Below, in pieces: positions 26,298-33,969 of a stretch of 64,000 nucleotides of DNA. Source of the DNA: Secundilactobacillus silagei JCM 19001 (GTDB lineage: Bacteria; Bacillota; Bacilli; Lactobacillales; Lactobacillaceae); contig NZ_BCMG01000009.1 of assembly GCF_002217945.1 (NCBI RefSeq), positions 62,001 to 126,000 of the forward strand, read 5' to 3'. How positions within the stretch are numbered: position 1 is the first letter of the stretch; each line of letters opens with the position of its first letter. The notes below the pieces were generated by a model. That model did no database searches, had not been told where the DNA came from, and saw nothing but the letters and a program-made list of their open reading frames with translations. The translations under genes were made by a program, and so were the position numbers.

Positions 26298-26366
26298 GCT
26301 CTTCCTTCGGTAGTACAAACTACATCAGGTTCGATGGGTTTAATCTCAGCCAATTAGGCACCCCAG
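26298..26366 (-). promoter_or_regulatory. TPP riboswitch aptamer (THI box)
   Basis: On the minus strand: GGGGTGCC, then GGCTGAGA, AAACCC, CGAACCTGAT and the closing helix GTAGTTTGTACTAC with GAAGGAAGAGCG. CTGAGA and GAACCTGAT are the two pyrophosphate/pyrimidine-sensing cores of the THI element. Binding of TPP should favour the downstream terminator, turning off thiS-thiF-thiG-M20. Confidence 0.95.
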
Positions 26367-26422
26367 ACGAACTAACGTTATTCAATTATGATTTGAGTCG
26401 GTTAATTGACTCATTGCTTATA

Positions 26423-26451
26423 TTTATAAGCTAGAACGTTGTGAAAGTCAA
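26423..26451 (-). promoter_or_regulatory. Promoter of the thiS operon
   Basis: On the minus strand TTGACT (26451-26446), 17 bases, TATAAA (26428-26423), placed about 60 bases upstream of the aptamer. Confidence 0.75.
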
Positions 26452-26538
26452 GCAAGGAAAATCAACGTGACAAGCGTCAGACTTTTCGTTAGACTGTTGG
26501 CGAGGTTTGAAAAAGGTTTGTGCGATCAGGAGGAAATT

Positions 26539-27171
26539 ATGAAAATTAGTAATCGGCCGCTTTACTTAGTCACGGATGCGTTAAATTATTCTGAGTCAGA
26601 TTTTCTTAAACACGTTGAGTCAGCCTGTCAAGGCGGCGTTGACCTCGTGCAGTTACGCGAGAAAAAATTAACCAGCCTGCAGTATTTTCAGCGGGCCTAC
26701 GCCGTTAAGCAAATCACTGATAAGTTTCAAATACCGTTGCTCATTGATGATCGGTTGGACATTGCTCAGGCAGTAGGGGCAGCTGGTGTGCACCTCGGTC
26801 AAAAAGATTTACCAGTGGCCGTTGCTAGGGAGATTTTAGGCCCCCGGGCAATCATTGGTGCAACTGCTAAGACGCTAACTCAAGCACAACTAGCGGTCGA
26901 GCAGGGGGCCGATTATCTTGGCACCGGCGCTATTTTTCCCACGCAAACCCACGTTGAGACTGTCCGTACCAGCGTGAAAACGTTAAAGCAAATCAAACAG
27001 TCAGTTGGCGTGCCGGTTTACGCCATTGGCGGGTTAAACGCGGGTAACGTCGCAGCGGTTAAGCCAGCAGGCGTTGATGGTGTTGCAGTCGTTTCAGCCA
27101 TTATGCGGGTGGCTGATCCACAGCGTGCGGCACGTGAATTACGGGATCAAGTTTTGACTATTATTGGGTGA
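26539..27171 (+). CDS. thiE: Thiamine-phosphate synthase
   Basis: The 210-residue TIM-barrel enzyme couples the pyrimidine pyrophosphate (HMP-PP) with thiazole phosphate to give thiamine phosphate. Motifs: LVQLREK (about 34-40), LIDDRLDIAQAVGAAGVHLGQKDLPV (about 70-95, in two blocks), GATAKT (about 115), DYLGTGAIFPTQTH (about 130-143) and YAIGGLN (about 163). ATG 26539 follows AGGAGG; an in-frame GTG at 26467 has none. It diverges from the riboswitch-controlled thiS operon and shows no THI box on its own strand, so the two arms of the pathway may be regulated differently. Confidence 0.95.
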   Translation: MKISNRPLYLVTDALNYSESDFLKHVESACQGGVDLVQLREKKLTSLQYFQRAYAVKQITDKFQIPLLIDDRLDIAQAVGAAGVHLGQKDLPVAVAREILGPRAIIGATAKTLTQAQLAVEQGADYLGTGAIFPTQTHVETVRTSVKTLKQIKQSVGVPVYAIGGLNAGNVAAVKPAGVDGVAVVSAIMRVADPQRAARELRDQVLTIIG

Positions 27172-27183
27172 AAGCCATTTAAC

Positions 27184-27289
27184 TATTGCATGATACAATT
27201 TTAAAATTGTATCATGCAATAATCAATAATATCAGTAATTTGCAATAACAATGATAGAATGCAAATTACTGGTTGATCAAGTTATCATT
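27184..27289. repeat. 38-bp perfect palindrome plus second inverted repeat upstream of phoH
   Basis: 27184-27221 is a perfect 38-bp palindrome (arm TATTGCATGATACAATTTT). Twelve bases later CAGTAATTTGCA (27233-27244) pairs with TGCAAATTACTG (27260-27271). The loop of this second hairpin holds AATGATA, which can pair with TATCATT at 27283-27289. There is no T run after the first hairpin, so it is not a standard terminator. The rest of the 27172-27550 gap shows only a TATAAT at 27504, a likely -10 for phoH. Confidence 0.75.
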
Positions 27290-27550
27290 ATGGACTGGAT
27301 TAACGTCAATCAGTTGCAAATAACTAAGGTTTAGTATCACTAATTCAGTCACTAATTTTGATTCATCTGTGGCTTCGAAATTACCGTAATTAGTCATTTA
27401 AGAAAAGCTATATTGGAACTAAAAGTTTTGCCGAATTGGACATCAAAATCGGGGTCAATCGCTTGTGTAACCACTTGTTCGAGCTTTTATGATGGGATTG
27501 TCGTATAATGGTCTAAGAAATCTAATTTAATGTAAAGGAGTCCATTGTTT

Positions 27551-28516
27551 TTGGCTGAAAATACGCAAACTGAAAAAGAATATATCTTAGCAAATCCGGA
27601 ACAGGGAGTCGCTATTTTGGGCGCGCAGGATCAGTTCGTTTCGCTCTTAGAAGAAGGGTTAAACGTGACGATCCACCCCTTTGGTAATTCCATTAAAGTT
27701 TCTGGTGAACCATTCCAAGTGCAAAAGGCGATGGCGATTCTAAAAAACATGGATAAGCTGATCCAGAAGGGTATTCAGCTGAACAGTGCCGATGTTATTA
27801 GCGCCATGAAGATGGCCGACAAAGGAACTTTGGAATACTTCTTGGATCTGTATACGGAAACTTTGATTAAGGATGCTAAGGGCCGTGCCGTCCGCGTTAA
27901 AAATTACGGGCAGCGGCAGTACATTGATGCGATCAAGCACAATGACGTCACCTTTGGGGTTGGCCCAGCTGGGACCGGGAAAACCTATTTAGCAGTTGTC
28001 ATGGCGATTGCGGCTTTAAAGCGCGGTGACGTTGAAAAAATTATTTTGACCCGGCCAGCCGTTGAAGCTGGTGAAAGTCTGGGCTTTTTACCCGGTGATC
28101 TCAAAGATAAGGTTGATCCTTATCTGCGACCGATCTACGACGCGCTTTATGCGATTCTCGGCGCGGAGCACACTAACCGGCTGATGGAACGCGGTGTGAT
28201 TGAGATTGCCCCGTTGGCCTACATGCGTGGTCGAACATTAGAGGGCGCCTTTGTGATCTTGGATGAAGCTCAAAACACGACCAATGCACAAATGAAGATG
28301 TTTTTGACCCGACTGGGATTTGGCTCCAAAATGATCGTTAACGGTGATATCACCCAGATCGATCTCCCACGTCATAGTCAAAGCGGGCTAGTTCAGGCAA
28401 CCCATATTTTAAAGGATGTTAACCACATTGATTTTGTCACGTTTACGTCGGACGATGTTGTCCGGCACCCTGTTGTGGCAGCAATTATTAACGCTTATGA
28501 AGCTGTGGAAAAATAA
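27551..28516 (+). CDS. phoH: PhoH-like ATPase
   Basis: The product has 321 residues from TTG 27551, ten bases after AAAGGAG; TTG 27545 is also possible but only four bases away. An N-terminal KH-like segment (about 20-80) precedes a P-loop ATPase domain related to superfamily 1 helicases: Walker A GPAGTGKTYLAV (about 137-148), Walker B VILDEAQNTT (about 235-244) and a later NGDITQIDLP. The exact role is unsettled; the link to rRNA/RNA metabolism rests on the fixed neighbourhood with ybeY and era, which is conserved here. Confidence 0.93.
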   Translation: MAENTQTEKEYILANPEQGVAILGAQDQFVSLLEEGLNVTIHPFGNSIKVSGEPFQVQKAMAILKNMDKLIQKGIQLNSADVISAMKMADKGTLEYFLDLYTETLIKDAKGRAVRVKNYGQRQYIDAIKHNDVTFGVGPAGTGKTYLAVVMAIAALKRGDVEKIILTRPAVEAGESLGFLPGDLKDKVDPYLRPIYDALYAILGAEHTNRLMERGVIEIAPLAYMRGRTLEGAFVILDEAQNTTNAQMKMFLTRLGFGSKMIVNGDITQIDLPRHSQSGLVQATHILKDVNHIDFVTFTSDDVVRHPVVAAIINAYEAVEK

Positions 28517-28535
28517 ATAAGGACGAGTATAAAAC

Positions 28536-29024
28536 ATGGATCTAGAAATTTATGATGAAACAAAAGACGGCGTACCAGCAGAACACATTCAATTGGTGAA
28601 AGACGTGCTCGAATACGCCGGCAAATATATTAAACTTAAAGAAAATACCGAAATGTCAGTCACGTTTGTGAACAATGACCGGATTCAAGAGATCAACCGT
28701 AAGTACCGGGATGTTGATCGGGCAACGGATGTCATCAGTTTTGCGATTGAAGACAGCAGTAATGAAGACGATGAATTTCCAATCGTGATGGATGACGAGC
28801 TGGAAGCTGAAATTCCCGAAAACATTGGCGATATTTTTGTTTCAGTGGATAAAGTTGGCGAACAAGCAGAGTATTTGGAACATTCCTATGAACGGGAACT
28901 GGGCTTTTTAGTCGTTCATGGGTTCCTGCATCTCAACGGTTACGATCACATGGAGCCAGCAGACGAAAAAGTAATGTTCAAATTACAAAGGGATATACTT
29001 GACGCTTATGGGCTTAAACGATAA
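28536..29024 (+). CDS. ybeY: Endoribonuclease YbeY (16S rRNA maturation)
   Basis: The 162-residue zinc protein acts in 16S rRNA 3'-end processing and ribosome quality control. The zinc site is the three-His motif HGFLHLNGYDH (about 129-139). Upstream are the family segments TDVISFAIED (about 67) and NIGDIFVSVDKV (about 95-106). The length is typical for firmicutes. GGACGAG lies before ATG 28536. It follows phoH by 19 bases and overlaps the dgkA start, so the block is one operon. Confidence 0.96.
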   Translation: MDLEIYDETKDGVPAEHIQLVKDVLEYAGKYIKLKENTEMSVTFVNNDRIQEINRKYRDVDRATDVISFAIEDSSNEDDEFPIVMDDELEAEIPENIGDIFVSVDKVGEQAEYLEHSYERELGFLVVHGFLHLNGYDHMEPADEKVMFKLQRDILDAYGLKR

Positions 29025-29406
29025 ACAAGTCAAAAAAAATAAAAATTTCTTTCAATCGCTGCTCCATGCGTTAAGCGGTATTTACAGCTTAGTTTCCACC
29101 GAACGAAATTTTCGCAAGCACATTGTCATGGCGGTAATGGCCGTTTTGTTGGGCATTTGGCTGCAACTGACGGTCAATGAGTGGCTGTGGATCACCCTAG
29201 CCATCTTTGTGGTGGTGGTTGCGGAAGTACTAAATACCGTTGTGGAATCGATTGTTGATCTGATTGTTGGGCCGCACTATCACAAAGAGGCTAAAAAGGC
29301 GAAAGACGTTGCTGCCGGTGGCGTTTTAATTGCGGCCTTTTTTGCGGTCGTGATTGGCTGTTTGATTTTTATTCCGGAACTCATGCAAGAATTTAATATT
29401 CATTAA
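28999..29406 (+). CDS. dgkA: Undecaprenol/diacylglycerol kinase (DgkA family)
   Basis: The 135-residue membrane enzyme phosphorylates undecaprenol (Gram-positive DgkA) so that the lipid carrier for wall synthesis can be recycled. Three hydrophobic helices lie at about 45-60, 63-85 and 112-130. The family signature EVLNTVVESIVDLI (about 77-90) with active-site Glu/Asn is clear. TTG 28999 has AAAGGG six bases upstream and overlaps the end of ybeY; ATG 29008 is an alternative. It lies between ybeY and era, the standard firmicute order. Confidence 0.93.
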   Translation: MTLMGLNDKQVKKNKNFFQSLLHALSGIYSLVSTERNFRKHIVMAVMAVLLGIWLQLTVNEWLWITLAIFVVVVAEVLNTVVESIVDLIVGPHYHKEAKKAKDVAAGGVLIAAFFAVVIGCLIFIPELMQEFNIH

Positions 29407-29421
29407 TAGGGGGAAATAAAT

Positions 29422-30327
29422 TTGGACAATCCAAATTATCGTAGCGGTTTTGTTGCCATCGTTGGCCGGCCAAACGTCGGTAAGTCGACTTTGCTTAACC
29501 GGGTGGTGGGCCAAAAGGTCGCCATCATGTCCGACAAGCCACAAACCACGCGTAACAAGATTCAGGGAATCTACACGACCAATGATGCCCAGATCGTTTT
29601 TATTGATACACCTGGGATTCATAAACCCAAGAGTGAATTAGGGGACTACATGATGAAATCGGCCTTGTCTTCTCTTAACGAAGTTGACGCAGTGATCATG
29701 ATGGTCAACGCTGAACAGCGCCGCGGTGCTGGTGATAATTTCATTATTGATCGGCTAAAGACCGTCAAGAAGCCGGTTTATTTAGTCGTCAATAAAATTG
29801 ATCAAATCACCCCAGATGATCTGTTGGTCGTGATTGATCAGTATAAGGACGCTTTAAAGTGGCAAGAAGTGCTGCCAATTTCCGCTTTGGAAGGCAACAA
29901 CGTCGAGGAAATGCTCAATGAATTAGTTGGCAAGTTACCTCATGGACCGCAATATTACCCAGATGACCAGGTTACGGATCACCCAGAACGGTTTATCGTT
30001 TCTGAATTGATTCGCGAAAAAATCTTCCAGTTGACCCGTCAGGAAATTCCGCATTCAGTTGCGGTTGTGATTGAAAAGATGAAACGTCAAAACGAGCAGA
30101 AGGTTCATATTCAAGCGACCATCATCGTTGACCGACCAACTCAAAAGGGTATTTTGATTGGCAAGGGCGGTTCGATGTTAAAGAAGATCGGGACGCTGGC
30201 ACGCAAGGACATTGAAAACCTGCTGGGGGATAAAGTCTACCTTGAATTGTGGGTCAAAGTTGTGCCGGGCTGGCGTGATAAATCTTCTGCTCTGCAATCA
30301 TACGGATACCGTAAAGACGATTATTAG
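29422..30327 (+). CDS. era: GTPase Era
   Basis: The 301-residue GTPase binds the 3' end of 16S rRNA and monitors 30S assembly. G1 is GRPNVGKST (about 13-21), G2/G3 follow with DTPGIH (about 60-65), and G4 is NKID (about 123-126). A C-terminal KH domain (about 205-290) carries [14 protein letters not shown] 29422 follows GGGGG with eight bases between, and no better start exists. It overlaps nothing and lies 14 bases before recO. Confidence 0.97.
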   Translation: MDNPNYRSGFVAIVGRPNVGKSTLLNRVVGQKVAIMSDKPQTTRNKIQGIYTTNDAQIVFIDTPGIHKPKSELGDYMMKSALSSLNEVDAVIMMVNAEQRRGAGDNFIIDRLKTVKKPVYLVVNKIDQITPDDLLVVIDQYKDALKWQEVLPISALEGNNVEEMLNELVGKLPHGPQYYPDDQVTDHPERFIVSELIREKIFQLTRQEIPHSVAVVIEKMKRQNEQKVHIQATIIVDRPTQKGILIGKGGSMLKKIGTLARKDIENLLGDKVYLELWVKVVPGWRDKSSALQSYGYRKDDY

Positions 30328-30341
30328 AATGTGGTGATCCA

Positions 30342-31121
30342 ATGGCTGGACAACTCATGAACTTTCATGGCATTGTCATGTATCAAAAAGAATATCGTGA
30401 ACGCGACATGCTGATTAAATTTTTTACCCAGGAAGCCGGCAAGCGGATGTTTTTTATCCGCGGTGCTAAAAAGCGCGGCTTTAAAATGACTGCTGATTTG
30501 CTGCCGTTTACGTATGGCGTATACGTGGGTGATATTCGTGAACCAGGGTTATCATTTATTAATGCGGCTAAGGATACCACTAACTTTACAAAAATTGGAC
30601 AAGACATTTCCAAAAACGCCTATGCGACTTATATCATGTCATTGTTGGACATGGCGATTCCTGATAATCAACTACTGGGCAGCTGGTATCCGCGATTATT
30701 TCACGCGCTGTCCTTAATCAATGACGGGCTGGATGAAGCCATTATTGCCAATATCTTCGAAGTTCAAATGATGAGCTTATTTGGCGTGGAGCCCAACCTG
30801 CGACAATGCGTGATCTGTGGCCGGACTGACCTGCCGTTTGACTATTCTGAGTCTTACGGGGGACTGTTGTGTCAGGCACACTGGCATTTGGATCCTAATC
30901 GATTGGATTTAGATCAGCGTACGATCTATTATTTGCGGCAGTTTTCAGCCATTGATCTCACCAAGTTAAAAACGATTAGTGTGCACGAAGAGACCAAGCA
31001 GCATCTGCGACGAGCACTGGACATGATCTATTCTGATACTATCGGTGTTTATCCCAGATCAAAGCGGTTCATTGATCAAATGACGAAGTGGAAACCACTG
31101 GATAATTCTAAAAAAGATTAA
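30342..31121 (+). CDS. recO: DNA repair protein RecO
   Basis: The 259-residue protein acts with RecF/RecR to load RecA at gaps and anneals single-stranded DNA. An N-terminal OB fold (about 1-80; GIVMYQKEYRERDMLIKFFT) is followed by a helical bundle and a zinc-finger-like region with CVICGR (about 147-152) and a later Cys in GLLCQAHW. The length is typical. It ends the phoH-recO operon and is closed by a strong terminator. In related genomes glyQ usually follows directly; here about 4.5 kb of accessory DNA intervenes. Confidence 0.94.
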   Translation: MAGQLMNFHGIVMYQKEYRERDMLIKFFTQEAGKRMFFIRGAKKRGFKMTADLLPFTYGVYVGDIREPGLSFINAAKDTTNFTKIGQDISKNAYATYIMSLLDMAIPDNQLLGSWYPRLFHALSLINDGLDEAIIANIFEVQMMSLFGVEPNLRQCVICGRTDLPFDYSESYGGLLCQAHWHLDPNRLDLDQRTIYYLRQFSAIDLTKLKTISVHEETKQHLRRALDMIYSDTIGVYPRSKRFIDQMTKWKPLDNSKKD

Positions 31122-31128
31122 GTATTTT

Positions 31129-31167
31129 GAGAAGGTCAATTCATTTACGAATTGGTCTTCTTTTTCG
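31129..31167 (+). terminator. Terminator after recO
   Basis: AGAAGGTCAATTC pairs with GAATTGGTCTTCT around a six-base loop, then TTTTC. Nearly the same hairpin occurs after the first adhesin gene (56725). Confidence 0.85.
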
Positions 31168-31322
31168 TCTTGTAAGTAACCTCAATTCGAAACGGAACCA
31201 GTTTGTTAAATCAATTTCGATTGGTTTTGGACAACTTGATTGTCGCATGGGATGGATATGTCCCTTTTGTTGTATAAAAATAGTGCTGATGATTTTTCAT
31301 CAACACTAAATAGCGTAGAACC

Positions 31323-31357
31323 AAAAAAAAAACCCAGCAGATACAATTGCTGGGGGC
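31323..31357 (-). terminator. Terminator after the CAP-domain gene
   Basis: On the minus strand CCCAGCAATTG / CAGCTGGG-type stem (CCCAGCA/TGCTGGG) followed by ten T. Confidence 0.85.
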
Positions 31358-31392
31358 TTGGCGTGTATTCAATTTACGATTTAAACTAAAGG

Positions 31393-32232
31393 TTAGCGTG
31401 CGTGATGAGTGCCATAAAAATTCATTACATTATACACGGTACCGTTAATATTAATGGTTGCAAAGGCTGCCTTATCAACTTTTGAATCAAGAATATTTTT
31501 CTTGTGACCCCAATTAGACGCGGCATCATCGTAAAAATACTTGTAGAAAATAGCGTTTGCAAGGCTAATGTTATCATCGTTAAAATTATTTTTTGCGATG
31601 TTTTCGCTAAGTTTAGAATAATTAATTTTATTTTTTTGGGCTAAATCGGCAGCAATGAAATGATTGTGAGCGTCAAAATGGCTATAGTTTTTAATAAGCT
31701 GATGTGCCCGAACCGTTGTAACTTTGTCAAACAACTTCGAATTAACTGTTACTGGCCGAACACCAATCTTAGCGCGTTGTTGGTTCACTAATTTTAATAA
31801 TTGGGCATCAATGACAGATTCACTGAATTTTCCGGTTTCAGTTTTCTGATTGTTAGGGGCTTTTATGATTGATTTATCTGGTTGCTTATTCTTTACTAAA
31901 TAACCCTGCCAGACCCAACCACTCTTTTTTCCAGTTTTGATTTGATAATAAATAGTTTTCTTGCCATTTCGATTGATCTGCGAAATGTGATAGGCCTTAA
32001 CTTTACTACCAAAAGACTTAAGCGTACCTTCCTTGTGGTTCAGCGAGGCAGTTGAATAAACTGCTGCAGACTTTTTCCCCACTTTAAAAGTGGTAACTTT
32101 TGCTAAATGGCTAGTTACCGACTTTACAGTTTCTTTGGCACTAGCAGTAGAAGTGGTAGTTAGACCAATACTAAATACTACAACACCAACCGTCAATACT
32201 GCTTTACCAACTTTATTGAACTTCATATTCAT
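31393..32232 (-). CDS. Secreted CAP/SCP-domain protein with SH3-like segment
   Basis: The 279-residue exported protein has a signal peptide (about 1-32) with cleavage likely after ASA. A region of about 40-118 resembles the SH3-like wall-binding segments of lactobacillar surface proteins and ends in GWVWQGYL. The CAP domain (about 140-279) has the family's His/Glu residues in YSHFDAH and LSENIA and the late block NWGHKKNIL. Similar proteins in bacteria are exported and of uncertain activity. ATG 32232 follows AAAGGA. It is the first gene of an accessory segment inserted between recO and glyQ. Confidence 0.85.
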   Translation of the reverse strand: MNMKFNKVGKAVLTVGVVVFSIGLTTTSTASAKETVKSVTSHLAKVTTFKVGKKSAAVYSTASLNHKEGTLKSFGSKVKAYHISQINRNGKKTIYYQIKTGKKSGWVWQGYLVKNKQPDKSIIKAPNNQKTETGKFSESVIDAQLLKLVNQQRAKIGVRPVTVNSKLFDKVTTVRAHQLIKNYSHFDAHNHFIAADLAQKNKINYSKLSENIAKNNFNDDNISLANAIFYKYFYDDAASNWGHKKNILDSKVDKAAFATININGTVYNVMNFYGTHHAR

Positions 32233-32561
32233 GAATCTTCCTTTCCTTGGTGTGCATCGTGATACTGTATAAGCAGTACTCTATACAAGTATAATAACAC
32301 TAGAAAAATTAAGTAGTTCGAAAATAAAATTTAGGTGGACCTTTATGGGGGTGTAACAGATAAGCTTGTCAACGGATGTTAGCAACAATAATGTAGTTGC
32401 TAAGGTTGCTAAAAATGCGGTTATAGTGGTTTACATTAGAATCGTTAATGGCTATGTAGTGTTGATTATGTTCATGTAAAATTGGCATAGGATAACCTAG
32501 TAAAAATTATTGATGAGTGTTAAATTTAAGGCATAAATTACTGTAAAGCGGGCGTAAAAAA
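32233..32561. promoter_or_regulatory. Divergent intergenic region with inverted repeat TTAGCAAC/GTTGCTAA
   Basis: This AT-rich stretch separates two divergent genes for exported proteins. TTAGCAAC (32379-32386) and GTTGCTAA (32395-32402) form a perfect inverted repeat with an eight-base gap, followed by another half-site GGTTGCTAA at 32404. This may be an operator. I see no clear promoter pair and nothing else. Confidence 0.4.
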
Positions 32562-33284
32562 ATGAAAATTGTTAACAAATTAATTGCATCTAGTCTTGGC
32601 ATGGCTGCTCTAGCATCTTTGTTTCTTGTAGCACCAACTAATGCTAGTGCCACCACGTTTAAACCGGAGAGTTATGTAATAACCCGGTCTGTTGTGAAAG
32701 CAAAGGTGGGGCATGATAGGTACACGATTCCTAAGGGGACAAGAGTGCATATAACCAGTGATGGGAGTCTTGATGTATCAAGACTGAGTTATAACGTCAT
32801 TAAAACTCATAAGGAATCTGGCGACCCGTTTAAACCAGAAAATGATGCGATGCATCTCAGTGGTTCCCAGTTCGTCAAGACTCAGCGTAAGCTCACTGAT
32901 AGTATACCTTTTACCCTCAGTCAAGGTTATCGGTATACAACGGGTGCAGCTGCTCTGAATGCAAAAGCTTTTCAAATAACTACCGATGGCTATGTTGAAA
33001 CTTTTAAACATGAAGCAACGAATGTAAAACCACAATCTATGGTCAAAATAACCGCCTCTAGAGCCTCCGGTAACACAATGTACATCTACACAAAATCTAA
33101 GATGGTTGGGCTTCATGCTAAACATATCGCTAGCAAAACTGGTAAATACAATTACCGACTAGCAGTCATAAATAATAAAAAAGTGATCAAAAGTACTGAT
33201 TTAGGAACAGTAATGCGTTCACACAGCTTTTCGATAGGCATTAAATCCAACTATTATTACTACACCAACACTTGGTACGACTGA
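32562..33284 (+). CDS. Secreted hypothetical protein
   Basis: The 240-residue product has a signal peptide (about 1-30, ending APTNASA) and a mature part rich in Lys, Ser, Thr and Tyr with predicted beta structure. It has no anchor, no Cys and no motif that I recognise. The C-terminus ends in a Tyr-rich patch (SNYYYYTNTWYD). The ribosome site before ATG 32562 is weak. It lies in the accessory segment with other exported proteins; a terminator-like hairpin follows at 33402. Function unknown. Confidence 0.75.
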   Translation: MKIVNKLIASSLGMAALASLFLVAPTNASATTFKPESYVITRSVVKAKVGHDRYTIPKGTRVHITSDGSLDVSRLSYNVIKTHKESGDPFKPENDAMHLSGSQFVKTQRKLTDSIPFTLSQGYRYTTGAAALNAKAFQITTDGYVETFKHEATNVKPQSMVKITASRASGNTMYIYTKSKMVGLHAKHIASKTGKYNYRLAVINNKKVIKSTDLGTVMRSHSFSIGIKSNYYYYTNTWYD

Positions 33285-33401
33285 TTTTATCTGTAGGTTA
33301 AATAGAACGATAGAAAAGCATTCACTGAATGAAAGACCCCATATTGTTAGATAAATTGACTTGTGAGTTTGTAACATAAGTTAAAAATCACGGTCTTCTA
33401 G

Positions 33402-33451
33402 AACAAAGTTTCAAGGAATCCGGATTGGATTTCTTGAAACTCTGTTTTTTT
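33402..33451 (+). terminator. Terminator downstream of the secreted hypothetical gene
   Basis: AGTTTCAAGGAATCC pairs imperfectly with GGATTTCTTGAAACT, then TCTG and eight T. Confidence 0.75.
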
Positions 33452-33569
33452 CGTCATTTTTCGGTCAACATAACAGTTTTACCACTAGGCTACTTCAGTT
33501 CAGTAGTCCATTTGCGACAGCAATCTAACCGTTACGTTGCTGAAAACATAGGATCTGAAATGCAGCGGA

Positions 33570-33712
33570 GTGAAACTGGCAAATCATGGTGAAGGTAGTT
33601 GTTAGTGAGCGTTTTTTTGCTCACTTAAAACTACGGGAGACGGCGGAAATCCTTTTCGGCGGTTTTCCGAAAATAGTTCCAGAGCGACCCCACTATGAGT
33701 TGCCGGTTTCAC
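33570..33712. repeat. Branched inverted-repeat element, unassigned
   Basis: 33570-33591 pairs with 33691-33712 over 22 positions (19 Watson-Crick, two G-T, one mismatch). Inside, GTAGTT...AACTAC encloses AGTGAGC/GCTCACT (33604-33625) with a T-rich loop, and CGGAAA/TTTCCG (33644-33669) makes a second arm. The result is a three-way branched fold of about 143 nt. The small minus-strand frame across it (33602-33793) has no ribosome site and is judged spurious. Could be a non-coding RNA or a decayed miniature mobile element. The remainder of the 33285-33969 gap shows only a TATAAT at 33930. Confidence 0.6.
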
Positions 33713-33969
33713 GGAGCGAAATGAACTTTTATGTGCATTCCTGCAACGTAGATTAATTGGGTTCCAGAAAACAGAGAACAGTATACAAGCCAACTAAGAT
33801 AAAAATATACGTCAAAAGATAAGACTGTCAAAAGTGAAATATGAAACCGATGAAGTAACCACTTTGCGTCTTAAATTTGCGGGTTGATATTCAATGAGCT
33901 TTAACGCACCCTAAACCGCGATTTACAGGTATAATCATTCCCGTAAGAGTAGCTAAGGGGGAGATTAAA

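Noticed and set aside
33602-33793. A 63-codon minus-strand frame in the gap before the MFS pump
   Set aside because: No ribosome site, and the frame is explained by the inverted-repeat element it spans; its residues show no protein-like pattern.
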